Source of the DNA: Deltaproteobacteria bacterium
Lineage (GTDB): Bacteria > Desulfobacterota > Syntrophia > Syntrophales > JACQWR01
NCBI GenBank assembly: GCA_026388415.1
Contig: JAPLJV010000008.1
Span: 31,928-95,927, forward strand
Direction of reading: 5' to 3'
DNA: 64,000 nucleotides
Positions within the stretch are counted from its first letter, which is position 1. The number at the start of each line of letters is the position of its first letter. Below, in pieces: positions 35,858-44,706 of the stretch. Made by a program: the position numbers and the translations under genes. The notes beneath the pieces are model-generated. The model worked only from the letters and a program-made list of their open reading frames with translations, searched no databases and was not told the origin of the DNA.

Positions 35858-36979
35858 ATGAAAAACCTCTCTGTTTCAGCTCTCTTATTCCGGATTGGAC
35901 TATCAATGGTTTTTCTGCTTGCCCTCGAACTGGCCAAACCGTCATCTGTTTTAGCCGACGAGCCCCTGAATAATTTCGCCATACTGCTGAAGAAAGACAA
36001 GGGGCTGACGGGGGCTGAGAAGAAAAACTGGCGGAAGCTAATAGGTGAGAAACTCCAAGGCAGATCAATTTCCTTCGACTACAGCCAGCTTATCTATAGT
36101 ATCCTTTCGCGAGCCAAATTTGATGAAGTGAGTATCCAGCGGGGCGTCCAGGTTGCCCTGGACTGCACCCTTGCCGTAGAAAACGGGGCGCCCCGGGACG
36201 AGGTTGAGGAACTTGCCATGCTGGCCTTTGCCACGGACATCAAACCCGAAGAAATGACCCGCTATGCCATCGCCTTCCGTCAATGCAATATTGGCGGGGT
36301 CCCTGTGCATATTACCCAGGAATTGATCAGTCACGCCAAGGGAAGGAACTGGCCGGCTTTCACTCTCGACAAGATGATTGGCGGCCTGCTCGAAGCTGCG
36401 CGTCATCCCGTGGACCTGGAAAAGTTCGTTCTCTACATGCTCATTTCCGTGGATCAGGATTTGGGAACCGCCGACAAGATCGTTGAGGACGCTATCCGCT
36501 CCGCCAAGCAGCGGGAACCGGCCCGGTGGAAGGAGTTGAAAACCGCAAAATCTGCGTCCGCCCCCGCGGATGCTCCCCCGTCACCGCCCGTGGCGCTTAA
36601 TTTCGACCAGTTCCGGGAATCCGTGGAGTCGTTTCTGGGTACCCCGTATGTTTGGGGAGGAGCGACCCGGGCCGGATCGGACTGTTCCGGGTTTACGAGT
36701 CTCGTCATGAAAGAGAATGGCTACGCTATCCCCCGCACCAGCCAGGAACAGGCTAAGCGGGGTACGCCCGTGAGCAAGGAAAACCTGCGCCTGGGAGATC
36801 TGCTTTTTTTTGATACCAAGGGAGCGGGTTCCATTACCCATGTGGGATTTTACCTGGGTGGTAATCTCCTCGTCCACGCCGCCTCAAGCAAAGGCGTAAC
36901 CTTGATCCTGTTCAGCGATAAATACTTCAACTCCCGCTTTCTAACGGCGCGCCGGGTTATCAGGTATGCGGATCGTTAA
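35858..36979 (+). CDS. NlpC/P60 peptidoglycan endopeptidase
   Basis: 373 residues. The signal peptide ends near PSSVLA. The C-terminal ~125 residues are NlpC/P60: catalytic Cys in GSDCSGFTSLV, His in GSITHVGFYLGG, and a third polar residue in HAASSKG. The N-terminal 240 residues are helical and of unknown fold, with an Ala/Pro-rich linker (SAPADAPPSPP). The enzyme probably cuts D-Glu-meso-DAP links in peptidoglycan. It begins a set of envelope genes, convergent with a TPR gene 18 bp away. Confidence 0.9.
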   Translation: MKNLSVSALLFRIGLSMVFLLALELAKPSSVLADEPLNNFAILLKKDKGLTGAEKKNWRKLIGEKLQGRSISFDYSQLIYSILSRAKFDEVSIQRGVQVALDCTLAVENGAPRDEVEELAMLAFATDIKPEEMTRYAIAFRQCNIGGVPVHITQELISHAKGRNWPAFTLDKMIGGLLEAARHPVDLEKFVLYMLISVDQDLGTADKIVEDAIRSAKQREPARWKELKTAKSASAPADAPPSPPVALNFDQFRESVESFLGTPYVWGGATRAGSDCSGFTSLVMKENGYAIPRTSQEQAKRGTPVSKENLRLGDLLFFDTKGAGSITHVGFYLGGNLLVHAASSKGVTLILFSDKYFNSRFLTARRVIRYADR

Positions 36980-36997
36980 TTGGCTGGTTACGGCAGG

Positions 36998-37858
36998 CTA
37001 TTTGGTCTTTTTTCCCAGATAGTATTTGGCGGCCTTATTCTCGGGATCTACGGCCAGTACTTTTTTCCAGTATGACGAAGCATCTTGCTGCCTTCCCTCT
37101 TTGTAAGCCTTCCAGGCCAGTTCATTACAGCCGCGGGCCAGACTGAAGATGGCGTCACTGTCACGGGGATTGATCTTCAGACTCTGCTGCCATTCCGCAA
37201 AAGCCTTCGCAAAGTCTCCGGCATTGTAGTAAAGCCACCCCAGTTCGTTTCTGGCGGCGTTATAGGATGTGTTTAATTCGAGGACCCGCCCGTATTCTAA
37301 TTGCGCATTTTTGACCATATCCACCTGCCGGAAGGCTTTCCCCAGCCGGAAGTGGGTGTCCGCCTCACCGGAATCGGCATCACGGGATTTTTTCAGATAC
37401 TCAATGGCCTTGGCCGGGTTGTGCCGGATGTTATAGATGGCCCCCAAATAATAATAGGCATCGGCGTGGGAGGGATCAACCTGGATGATTTTTTGAAAGT
37501 TCTCGAAACCCTTGTCCAGATTATTCTTCTGCAAATTCAGGATGCCCAGCCACATCAGCGCAAAGGTGTTATTCTGATCTATTTTGGCAACAATGGAAAA
37601 TTCCTGAAAGGCATCGTTGAACCGCTCCTTCTTAGCGTAGATAATCCCCAATTGATTATGGGCGTACTCATTGCGGGGCTCCAGCTTCACAGCCGCCTGA
37701 AACGAAGTCAGTGCTTCATCCAGGTTCCCGCGGTAATGATAATCGGCGCCCTGGAAAATCAGGATGTCAACATCGGCTGCCGGCGAGATGCTGGCAGAAA
37801 AGAGAAAAATGGCGCATGCCGTTATGAAGATTGCCGTCTTTGCAGGCATCAATTTCAT
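36998..37858 (-). CDS. TPR-repeat periplasmic protein
   Basis: 286 residues with a signal peptide (AIFITACAIFLFSASISPAA) and at least six tetratricopeptide repeats (YHYRGNLDEALTSFQAAVKL, then NEYAHNQLGIIYAKKERFND and so on), each of 34 residues. It is an adaptor with no enzyme motif. The ATG overlaps the amidase stop by 4 nt (ATGA); the two may act together in septal or cell-wall remodelling (inference). Confidence 0.88.
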   Translation of the reverse strand: MKLMPAKTAIFITACAIFLFSASISPAADVDILIFQGADYHYRGNLDEALTSFQAAVKLEPRNEYAHNQLGIIYAKKERFNDAFQEFSIVAKIDQNNTFALMWLGILNLQKNNLDKGFENFQKIIQVDPSHADAYYYLGAIYNIRHNPAKAIEYLKKSRDADSGEADTHFRLGKAFRQVDMVKNAQLEYGRVLELNTSYNAARNELGWLYYNAGDFAKAFAEWQQSLKINPRDSDAIFSLARGCNELAWKAYKEGRQQDASSYWKKVLAVDPENKAAKYYLGKKTK

Positions 37859-38970
37859 AGAATCCCTCCCGCAATGGCTTGGGCAATCTGATCACGAAAC
37901 GCCGGTTGTGCGAGATTGGCCTCGTCGCCCGGATTGGAAATAAATCCCGTCTCGATGAGAATCGCCGGCATCCTGGCCGTGCGGAGGACCGAAAAATCAG
38001 CCGAATGAATGCCGCGGCTCTGCAGAGGCAGGCTCTGCTTGATTCCATCCTGAAAACGCTTCGCAAATTTACTGCTCTCATCCCAGTAGAGCTTGCGTTC
38101 AAAACGGAAAAAGATGTCTTCCACGTCAATATAGCCAGCTTTCTTTTTGACGGGCTGGTCGTATTTGGCGACGGCATTTTCTGTCGCGGCCACTCGCGCC
38201 GCCTCCTTGCTCGATGCCTGCTCGGAACAGAAATAGGTTTCCGAGCCGCTGGGATCCGACTTCGGATTGGCGTTGATGTGGAGACTGATGAAGAGATCGG
38301 CGCGGTACTGATTGGCAATGACGGTTCGTTCTGCCAGGGGAACAAAGTAATCATCCGTGCGGGTCAGGAAGGCCCGCTTCTTCCCCGTCGCTTCGAGCCG
38401 CTGCTGCAGATATTTGGCGATCTCGAGGGTGATGTCCTTTTCCTTAAGGCCGCTTTTCCCGACGGCGCCCGGATCGAAACCCCCATGACCGGCATCAATT
38501 ACCACGCGCTGGACCTGATACCGGAGGCCCTCCTCCGAGCGCAGACGATTGAGCATCCGTTCTTCTTCCTTGCCGGCTTCCTTCTCTAAGGGTGAGGGCG
38601 GTTTTTCCTCTTTCTGCAAACGGGGAACGGGCTTCTGGGCGATGATCTCAGTCATCAGGCGGGAGTAGGTATCAGCGGGATTCAAACGGACGGCTTCTCG
38701 GAAGGCGGCCAAGGCCTCGGCATTCTGTCCGAGCCCGTGGTAGGCCCGTCCCAGGAGACCATAGGACCAATCGTTCCCGGGGTCCAATCGGACCGCCTGT
38801 TTCAGGGATATAATGGCCTTGGCATATTCTCCACTCTGAATGAAGTTCTGCCCGTCAAAGGCGCACTCCAAAGCAGTAGGCGCTCCCTGGACGGAACGGG
38901 GGGAAAGACCCAGAACCGCCGCCGCCAGGAAACCTTTGCCGCAAAGATTGATGAATGTCCGCCTGTCCAT
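37855..38970 (-). CDS. N-acetylmuramoyl-L-alanine amidase with TPR module
   Basis: 371 residues. It has a Tat-like signal (DRRTFINLCGKGFLAAAVLG), two TPR units (about 35-105), a linker, and an Amidase_3 domain: VVIDAGHGGFDPGAVGK (zinc His), E in LKEKDITLEIAK, FISLHINANP (zinc His), ILIETGFISNPGDEANL (Glu). It cleaves the amide link between MurNAc and L-Ala in peptidoglycan. The TPR precedes the catalytic domain where AmiC has AMIN. Start ATG with AGGAGTCTGGCT. Followed with 4-nt overlap by a TPR gene. Confidence 0.93.
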   Translation of the reverse strand: MDRRTFINLCGKGFLAAAVLGLSPRSVQGAPTALECAFDGQNFIQSGEYAKAIISLKQAVRLDPGNDWSYGLLGRAYHGLGQNAEALAAFREAVRLNPADTYSRLMTEIIAQKPVPRLQKEEKPPSPLEKEAGKEEERMLNRLRSEEGLRYQVQRVVIDAGHGGFDPGAVGKSGLKEKDITLEIAKYLQQRLEATGKKRAFLTRTDDYFVPLAERTVIANQYRADLFISLHINANPKSDPSGSETYFCSEQASSKEAARVAATENAVAKYDQPVKKKAGYIDVEDIFFRFERKLYWDESSKFAKRFQDGIKQSLPLQSRGIHSADFSVLRTARMPAILIETGFISNPGDEANLAQPAFRDQIAQAIAGGIL

Positions 38971-39121
38971 AGCCAGACTCCTGAAAGGGACATAAAAATA
39001 ATTTGCAGCCTTCTAACATATTTAATCTTGACACACAATAGCCATACCGGTATGGTTTGCGCAAGGAAGAATTTCTTATCCAGCCATCAGACCGTACTCA
39101 GCGGCTATTTAGAGGAACATC

Positions 39122-40717
39122 ATGTTATTATTCAACATTTCTGCATTCGCAAAAAAAATTACCGCTGCCTTTGTTATTGCTTTCCTGATCAGTTTTCCGG
39201 CCGCCCCGGCAAGGGCTGTTGATTTTGACGCCGGGCCCTTGCTGGAGCAGACCCGTATATTTTTGGACCAGGGACAATTTCTGGAATGTATGGACGCCTA
39301 TTATCAGCTCTATCAGTACAGTCGCAAGCCAAAGGAACGGGCGTTGGGTCTGGTGCGGATCGCCGATGTCCAGGCGCTTTTTCTGGACCATAAGGCAGAG
39401 GCGCTCGATCTTTACCTGAAGGCCCGCAAGGAATTTACCGTTATGGATATACCGGAAAATGCCTTTTATAACGCCGGGATGATCGAGTTCGAATTGGGAC
39501 GATGGGAACCGGCGAGGAAAAGTTTCCAAAGTTTTGTAAGACTTTTTCCGAAGTCCTTGCGGGGGTCTACCGCTCAATACATGCTGCAGCGGATAGAGTC
39601 CGACCTGGCTGGTTCAGCGCCTCTTGCTCAAAAGGAGACGGTTCCGGTTGCGGATATGCCGTTGCTGTCGGAAGTACCTCTGGTGCGGGTAGCCTTGAAT
39701 CAGTCGGAACAAGTTACTCTGCGTTTTCAGGCAGAGGTGGAACTACGAACCGCTGACGGCAGCCAGAAATGGCCGCCGGGGGAATATCGCTTTGCCAATG
39801 TTGATCAAAAATTGCAGGTAGAGGATCAAATACTGGGAAGCCAGTTGACGCTGGTCCCCGTTAAAGGGCCATTCAACTGGCAAGGGCGGCCCTACAACGG
39901 GAACGCGGTCTTAAAGATTGTCAAGAACCAGGTCTTGCTGATCAATCAACTGCCCCTGGAGGCCTATTTAGAAGGCGTAGTTCCCAAGGAAATGCTGCCT
40001 TCCTGGAAATTGGAGGCACTCAAGGCGCAAGCAGTGAGCGCCCGTTCCTATGCTTATTATCTGCTGCGGAAATCCGAAGATAAGGATTATGATGTCGCTG
40101 CCACCACTGCCTCCCAGGTTTACGGAGGCGCCAATGCGGGCAACGATAATACGAATAAGGCCGTCTCCTCTACTCGCGGCAATATACTGGTTTATAACGG
40201 CCAGCCGGTATTGACTTATTTCCACTCCCATAGCGGCGGTGTCTTAGAGGATGCGTCCCAGGTCTGGTCCGGCTCTTCACTTCTCTACTACCAGGTTAAA
40301 AATGACGATATCTCGGAAAAATTTAATCCCCTGTCGTGGCAATATCTGGTAAAAAATGAGGATCTTCTCAAGACTCTTCAGAAGAATGGCTTCCGCATTC
40401 AGGAGATTAGCGATTTGACGGCGGGTGAAGTTTCACCTTCTGGTCGGCTGGCGACCGTGGAAGTTACAACCGACAGCGGCCCGCTAAAAATCCGTGCCAA
40501 CAGTCTCCGGATGTGGCTGGGCGCAACCAACATGAAAAGTGTTTTGGCCTCCATCCAGAAACAGGAAGATGGATACTTGTTTGAGGGACGCGGTTTTGGT
40601 CATGGCGTGGGCATGAGCCAATGGGGCGCCCAGGGGATGGCTCAGGGCGGTTCTGCTTATGAGCAAATTTTAAGGCATTATTATCCCGGGACTGCATTGA
40701 AGACGATATACCGGTAA
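39122..40717 (+). CDS. SpoIID/LytB-domain protein with N-terminal TPR-like region
   Basis: 531 residues. Signal peptide (ends about PARA), TPR-like helices to about 170, and a SpoIID domain from about 190. Marks are LPLEAYLEGVVPKEMLPSWK, EALKAQAVSARSYAYYLLRK, YFHSHSGG, and the C-terminal GRGFGHGVGMSQWGAQGMAQ. In spore formers SpoIID is a lytic transglycosylase acting on stripped glycan; homologues in non-sporulating bacteria are linked to division and daughter separation. No spore genes lie near. Divergent from the amidase. Confidence 0.92.
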   Translation: MLLFNISAFAKKITAAFVIAFLISFPAAPARAVDFDAGPLLEQTRIFLDQGQFLECMDAYYQLYQYSRKPKERALGLVRIADVQALFLDHKAEALDLYLKARKEFTVMDIPENAFYNAGMIEFELGRWEPARKSFQSFVRLFPKSLRGSTAQYMLQRIESDLAGSAPLAQKETVPVADMPLLSEVPLVRVALNQSEQVTLRFQAEVELRTADGSQKWPPGEYRFANVDQKLQVEDQILGSQLTLVPVKGPFNWQGRPYNGNAVLKIVKNQVLLINQLPLEAYLEGVVPKEMLPSWKLEALKAQAVSARSYAYYLLRKSEDKDYDVAATTASQVYGGANAGNDNTNKAVSSTRGNILVYNGQPVLTYFHSHSGGVLEDASQVWSGSSLLYYQVKNDDISEKFNPLSWQYLVKNEDLLKTLQKNGFRIQEISDLTAGEVSPSGRLATVEVTTDSGPLKIRANSLRMWLGATNMKSVLASIQKQEDGYLFEGRGFGHGVGMSQWGAQGMAQGGSAYEQILRHYYPGTALKTIYR

Positions 40718-40841
40718 ATCGGAGGTGGGAGAAAAAAGGTGCTTAATAAAACAGTACCTGTTATAGAGTAACGGCGGCGCGGTTAACTTGCGCCGTAACT
40801 GGCATAATTATAAAACCAAACTAAGATTTTAGGAGGTCGTC

Positions 40842-41462
40842 ATGAAAAAGGTTGCATTGCTGATATTCCCTTTTCTCTTATGGGCCTGCGCCGGCGCTAG
40901 CGTATATAAGATCAACTTTGCCAAGGATTATAGCCCTGAGAAGGTACGGCGGGTTGCCATCCTGAATTTCAACCGGGGGCCGGATATCCGTCTTAGTCAG
41001 GATTTTGTAGTTGATAAATTCACCGCCGCCATGGTCGGCTCCCGCTTTATCTTGGTGGACCGCACCGACATCAAGAAAATCATGGAAGAGGCGAAATTCC
41101 AGAACATCGAATCGGGGATTATTGACGAAAAAACCCGGCAAAAATTGCAGCAGCTCGGAGCAGACGCGATTCTTACAGGTACTCTCCATAACTATTCAGA
41201 GAGCAAGAATGCCCAGAATATGATTACCCATGCCGAGGTATATCTCACGGCCAAGCTTTTGCATGTAGAGACAGGTGAGATTCTGTGGTCCGCAGAAATC
41301 ATGAAGGATTCGAAAATGACTAATGCGGGAGAAAAGAAGAAGATGGGCATCATCGGTGGGGAGTCGGAAGCGGAGTCAGCCGTGAAACTGCTCGATGAGA
41401 TTATTTCTGACATGGGCGACTCCTTTAAAGAAAAAAAGAATATATTAAAAAACATTTTTTAG
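40842..41462 (+). CDS. CsgG/LpoB-like lipoprotein
   Basis: 206 residues. Lipobox LLLIFPFLLWACAG-type (FLLWACAG). The mature part has the CsgG-type pattern: RRVAILNFN, then SRFILVDRTDIKKIMEE, GADAILTGTLHNY, and EVYLTAKLLHVETGEILWSA. CsgG makes an outer-membrane channel; smaller relatives like this are peripheral lipoproteins that regulate envelope enzymes or are of unknown role. There is no curli gene nearby. ATG preceded by AGGAGGTCGTC. Confidence 0.8.
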   Translation: MKKVALLIFPFLLWACAGASVYKINFAKDYSPEKVRRVAILNFNRGPDIRLSQDFVVDKFTAAMVGSRFILVDRTDIKKIMEEAKFQNIESGIIDEKTRQKLQQLGADAILTGTLHNYSESKNAQNMITHAEVYLTAKLLHVETGEILWSAEIMKDSKMTNAGEKKKMGIIGGESEAESAVKLLDEIISDMGDSFKEKKNILKNIF

Positions 41463-41532
41463 CTGTCGGCCGCAGTTGAAAAAAAGAGGGTTACTTATGG
41501 ATAAAAAAATCCTGGGTTTACACGAGGAATAA

Positions 41533-41655
41533 TTCCATTTCTAAATCAAAGATGATATCGAGGCGGCAAGGAGGAGGCGACGAGGCGTATTGTACATACG
41601 TCGAGGAAGCCGACGACGACGCCAACAAAGATAGCGCTTTGATTTAGGAATGGAA
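41533..41655 (+). repeat. Structured leader element, copy 2 (upstream of uppP)
   Basis: Arms TTCCATTTCTAAATCAAA and TTTGATTTAGGAATGGAA pair over 18 of 18 positions with one U-G wobble. The core between them (GGCGGCAAGGAGGAGG, small hairpin GCGTAT/ATACGT, CCGACGACGACGCCAAC) matches that of copy 1 before murA (21408-21531). The arms differ from copy 1 in sequence but keep complementarity, and the inner hairpin has a C-G to U-A exchange. It ends 14 nt before the GTG start of uppP, in sense orientation, next to the ribosome binding site. Confidence 0.7.
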
Positions 41656-41669
41656 TAACGAGGTCCCAG

Positions 41670-42464
41670 GTGTCAACATTACAAGCGGTAATACTCGGAT
41701 TGCTGCAAGGACTGGGTGAGTTTCTGCCCATATCAAGCTCGGCGCATCTGGTGTTGGTTCCCTGGATTTTCGGCTGGACGGATCCGGGACTTACCTTTGA
41801 CATCGCCCTCCACATCGGCACTCTTGTTGCCGTGGTAATCTACTTCTGGAAGGATTGGCTACGGTTAGTCACCAAAGGATTGGCAGATGCCCGCAGCCAG
41901 GATGGGCGCTTGTTCTGGTATCTGGTGGCGGCCACCATCCCGGGCGCAATAGCCGGCTTTCTGTTGGAAAAAAAAGCGGAGACTATATTTAGAAGCCCCC
42001 TTCTGATCGCGATCATGCTGATTATGGCGGGTGTTTTTTTGTACTGGGCAGATCGAAAAAGCGCCAGAAATATTGAGATGAACAATATAACGTTGGCAAC
42101 CAGTATGATGATCGGCCTGTCTCAGGCGCTGGCCATTATTCCCGGGGTTTCCCGTTCGGGTATCACCATGACCATGGGACTGCTCATGGGGCTTACGAGA
42201 GAAGGGGCGGCCAGATTTACGTTCTTGCTATCAACCCCCATTATATTTGGCGCTGCCCTGGTCAAGCTGCCTTATATTGTCGCCAATCCAGCACTGATAA
42301 CCGCAAACTTCATGGTTGGTATGCTGATCTCCTTTGTTACCGGTATTGCCAGTATTGGTTTTTTACTGCGCTATGTTCAGACCAGGAGCTTTTTGCCCTT
42401 TGCCTGGTACCGATTCATACTGGGTTCCCTGGTAGTCCTGATTGCCCTGGTACGTTCATTTTAG
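41670..42464 (+). CDS. uppP: Undecaprenyl-diphosphatase (BacA type)
   Basis: 264 residues with about seven membrane segments. Family marks: QGLGEFLPISSSAHLVL near the start and PGVSRSGITMTMGLL in the middle, which form the active site. It hydrolyses undecaprenyl diphosphate to recycle the lipid carrier of peptidoglycan and so confers bacitracin resistance. Start GTG with CGAGG 6 nt before. The structured element ends 14 nt upstream. Convergent with the LysM/TPR gene; the two reading frames overlap by 9 bp at their ends. Confidence 0.97.
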   Translation: MSTLQAVILGLLQGLGEFLPISSSAHLVLVPWIFGWTDPGLTFDIALHIGTLVAVVIYFWKDWLRLVTKGLADARSQDGRLFWYLVAATIPGAIAGFLLEKKAETIFRSPLLIAIMLIMAGVFLYWADRKSARNIEMNNITLATSMMIGLSQALAIIPGVSRSGITMTMGLLMGLTREGAARFTFLLSTPIIFGAALVKLPYIVANPALITANFMVGMLISFVTGIASIGFLLRYVQTRSFLPFAWYRFILGSLVVLIALVRSF

Positions 42465-43601
42465 TTTTTGTATTTTTTTAAGCAGATTTTGAGCATTTTC
42501 AATATCCCTGCCTGCCCGCGGGTGTTTTGGATTAAGCGCGAGCGCTTCCTTCCACTCCCGAATCGCCTGCTCGATCTTTTCAGCCACGTACAATTTAACG
42601 CCCATGTTGTAACGCACCTCCGCAAGGAGATTTTGTGTTGATATTATGACATTCTTCACATCTCGAAACCCGGGATTGACTTTTCTGAAATATTTCAGCG
42701 CTTCCGTATAGTTCCGGGCCGCATTGGCAATTTTGCCCAGCTCGTAATTGGCGGTATTGACGATATTCAGGGCAGCGCTGTTCGTGCTCTCATACTTCAT
42801 TATGTTTTCCGCTGCCGGGATAGCGTCCCGATATTTTTTGGCATTAAGAAGCTCCATGGCCTTGGCAAGAAGTCCCGCAATATCAGCCGCTGGTGGCGCT
42901 TCCTCCTCTTCCCCGGGCGTCGAATCGTACTCCTCCTTGGGCTTTTCCGGTTCTGAAATCTCCAGAATGGGAATTATCAGGTTCATATCGGGGACTAAGC
43001 CGGTTTGCTTATCAATATTATTGAAATAGGATATGAGAAAATCTTTTTGGGGATCGTTGTAAAATTTCTGGGCAATGCTTGGCAGCGTATCACCCTTTTT
43101 CACCACATACTGAGTGGGCTCCTCCCCGGTCAACTTGTTTTTTAGATAATCCAGCGCTGCTTTATGATCGGGATTGTATAACAGTGTCAGCAAAAACTCC
43201 TTGCGGGCCGAAGCTGCCGCACCTTTCTGATAATGTGCCACCCCGCTTTTAAAATGACTGGCAGCGGCTGTGTCCGCCTGCTTTTTTAATTCTTCTATCT
43301 TCTTGATCGTTTCTCTGTCGGCCGGCGTCAAGCTGCTGAATATTTTCCACATCTCGATTGCTTTCAGAAACTCTTGCGCCTTTTCATAATTTATCGCTTT
43401 ATTCCGGTAAACATCAGCAAAGGGATCGGCAGCCGGAATCACAGGCGCCTTCGCAACTTTATCCCTGTCAGATGCCGACTCAGCAACAGGAGCTGCCGCA
43501 TCCACAGTGCTGACAGGAGCGGTTGCGCAATTGTTGAGCAATAAAACGGCGAGCAGGAGAAAGATAACCGGAGTTGTTTTATGGAACGGAAAGTTTTTCA
43601 T
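42456..43601 (-). CDS. LysM/TPR lipoprotein
   Basis: 381 residues. Signal with lipobox (VLLLNNCAT). TPR-like helices at about 65-150 and again about 240-380, with a LysM domain between (TQYVVKKGDTLPSIAQKFYN, SYFNNIDKQTGLVPDMNLI). Likely outer-membrane-anchored and peptidoglycan-binding. Starts overlapping the deacetylase stop by 4 nt (ATGA), so the two are translationally coupled and probably work at the same wall site. Confidence 0.85.
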   Translation of the reverse strand: MKNFPFHKTTPVIFLLLAVLLLNNCATAPVSTVDAAAPVAESASDRDKVAKAPVIPAADPFADVYRNKAINYEKAQEFLKAIEMWKIFSSLTPADRETIKKIEELKKQADTAAASHFKSGVAHYQKGAAASARKEFLLTLLYNPDHKAALDYLKNKLTGEEPTQYVVKKGDTLPSIAQKFYNDPQKDFLISYFNNIDKQTGLVPDMNLIIPILEISEPEKPKEEYDSTPGEEEEAPPAADIAGLLAKAMELLNAKKYRDAIPAAENIMKYESTNSAALNIVNTANYELGKIANAARNYTEALKYFRKVNPGFRDVKNVIISTQNLLAEVRYNMGVKLYVAEKIEQAIREWKEALALNPKHPRAGRDIENAQNLLKKIQKLK

Positions 43602-44686
43602 TTGAGCGACTCTTCGGTGAAAATCACCAGATTCTTTTCGAACTGCTGCAAGGTATATTCGCCAAAAATCATCGAACGGTTTACCCGGTAGTTATTTACA
43701 AAAAAAGCATTGCCGGCACGCGTAACAGTCACTCCGCCCCGATAACCCTGCTTCTTGAGCAACGCAATACCCAAGTGATTAATATTCCCGAAGGGATATG
43801 AAAGATACTGCACCTCTCTGTTGGTTCGCATTTTTATTGCTTTAGCCGCATCAAGCAATTCCTTTTCGATTGCCTCAAAATACTCCTTAAAAGATTCTTT
43901 GGAGACGGGGGCGTTTAAATTGCGATGGGTCCTTGTGTGACACTGCAGGTCAATGCCTTGGCCGGCCATTTCATTAATGAGGTCCCAATTGAGGGTCAGT
44001 TTATTGCCCGATATGAGCGTTGTATAGATAAAGAGGGTAGCCGGGTACCCATATCTTTTCAATATAGGGAACGCGATATCATAGGTAGAGCGCCAGCCGT
44101 CGTCAATAGTAATAACCACCGATTTTTTGGGTATCTGGATTTTAAAATCAAGAAAATCGAATAGTTGGTTGAGTGTAATAACATGGTAGCCTTTATCTTT
44201 CAAGAACTTCATCTGTTCCTCAAAGGCGGACGCAGTGACGGTCATTTTGTCTGCCTTGGACTCGGAAAATTTGTGATAAGCCAGGATTGGCACTGTCTGA
44301 TGCCCTTTCACCGTCAGCCCCCCCCGCTCGAAATATTTAAGGGGGATAATCAGCTTCTGCCCCGGCGTGACCTCCGAAACTTCGTTAAATTCCGCAATCA
44401 TCCAGCCCTTGGAAGCATCATTGAGGTATTGTGAGGCCAAGGACGATAAAGTATCTCTATCTTTAACAGTTACGACAGCAAAAGATGTGTATTGTGGCGA
44501 CTCACCCGGCGGCACCAGCGTCTGGGCGGGTGGTGCCACCTGGGTGGGGGTTGCTTCAACGGGCGGCACTAAAGGCGGAGGTGGTATAACCTGCTCCCCG
44601 GCACAACCCGACAGGAAAGCAATAATAATCATGAAATAATAAAAGGCGCATCTGAATTTCAGCCGATTTGCACTTCTGTTATGCAT
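43598..44686 (-). CDS. Polysaccharide deacetylase lipoprotein with LysM
   Basis: 362 residues. Lipobox FLSGCAG, Pro-rich linker, LysM (TVKDRDTLSSLASQYLNDAS), then a NodB domain at about 145-345: VVITIDDGWRSTYDIAFP (Asp pair), LQCHTRTHRNL (HX3H zinc), and a late YLSYPFGN. It probably removes acetyl groups from cell-wall or exported glycans and may confer lysozyme resistance. It overlaps the LysM/TPR gene downstream and follows the cyclase gene by 20 bp, all on the minus strand. Confidence 0.9.
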   Translation of the reverse strand: MHNRSANRLKFRCAFYYFMIIIAFLSGCAGEQVIPPPPLVPPVEATPTQVAPPAQTLVPPGESPQYTSFAVVTVKDRDTLSSLASQYLNDASKGWMIAEFNEVSEVTPGQKLIIPLKYFERGGLTVKGHQTVPILAYHKFSESKADKMTVTASAFEEQMKFLKDKGYHVITLNQLFDFLDFKIQIPKKSVVITIDDGWRSTYDIAFPILKRYGYPATLFIYTTLISGNKLTLNWDLINEMAGQGIDLQCHTRTHRNLNAPVSKESFKEYFEAIEKELLDAAKAIKMRTNREVQYLSYPFGNINHLGIALLKKQGYRGGVTVTRAGNAFFVNNYRVNRSMIFGEYTLQQFEKNLVIFTEESLK

Positions 44687-44706
44687 ATCCTACCTCCATT
44701 CTCCCG

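Noticed and set aside
39122..40717. Sporulation gene cluster suggested by SpoIID
   Set aside because: No other sporulation genes are present, and SpoIID-domain proteins occur widely in non-sporulating Gram-negative bacteria.
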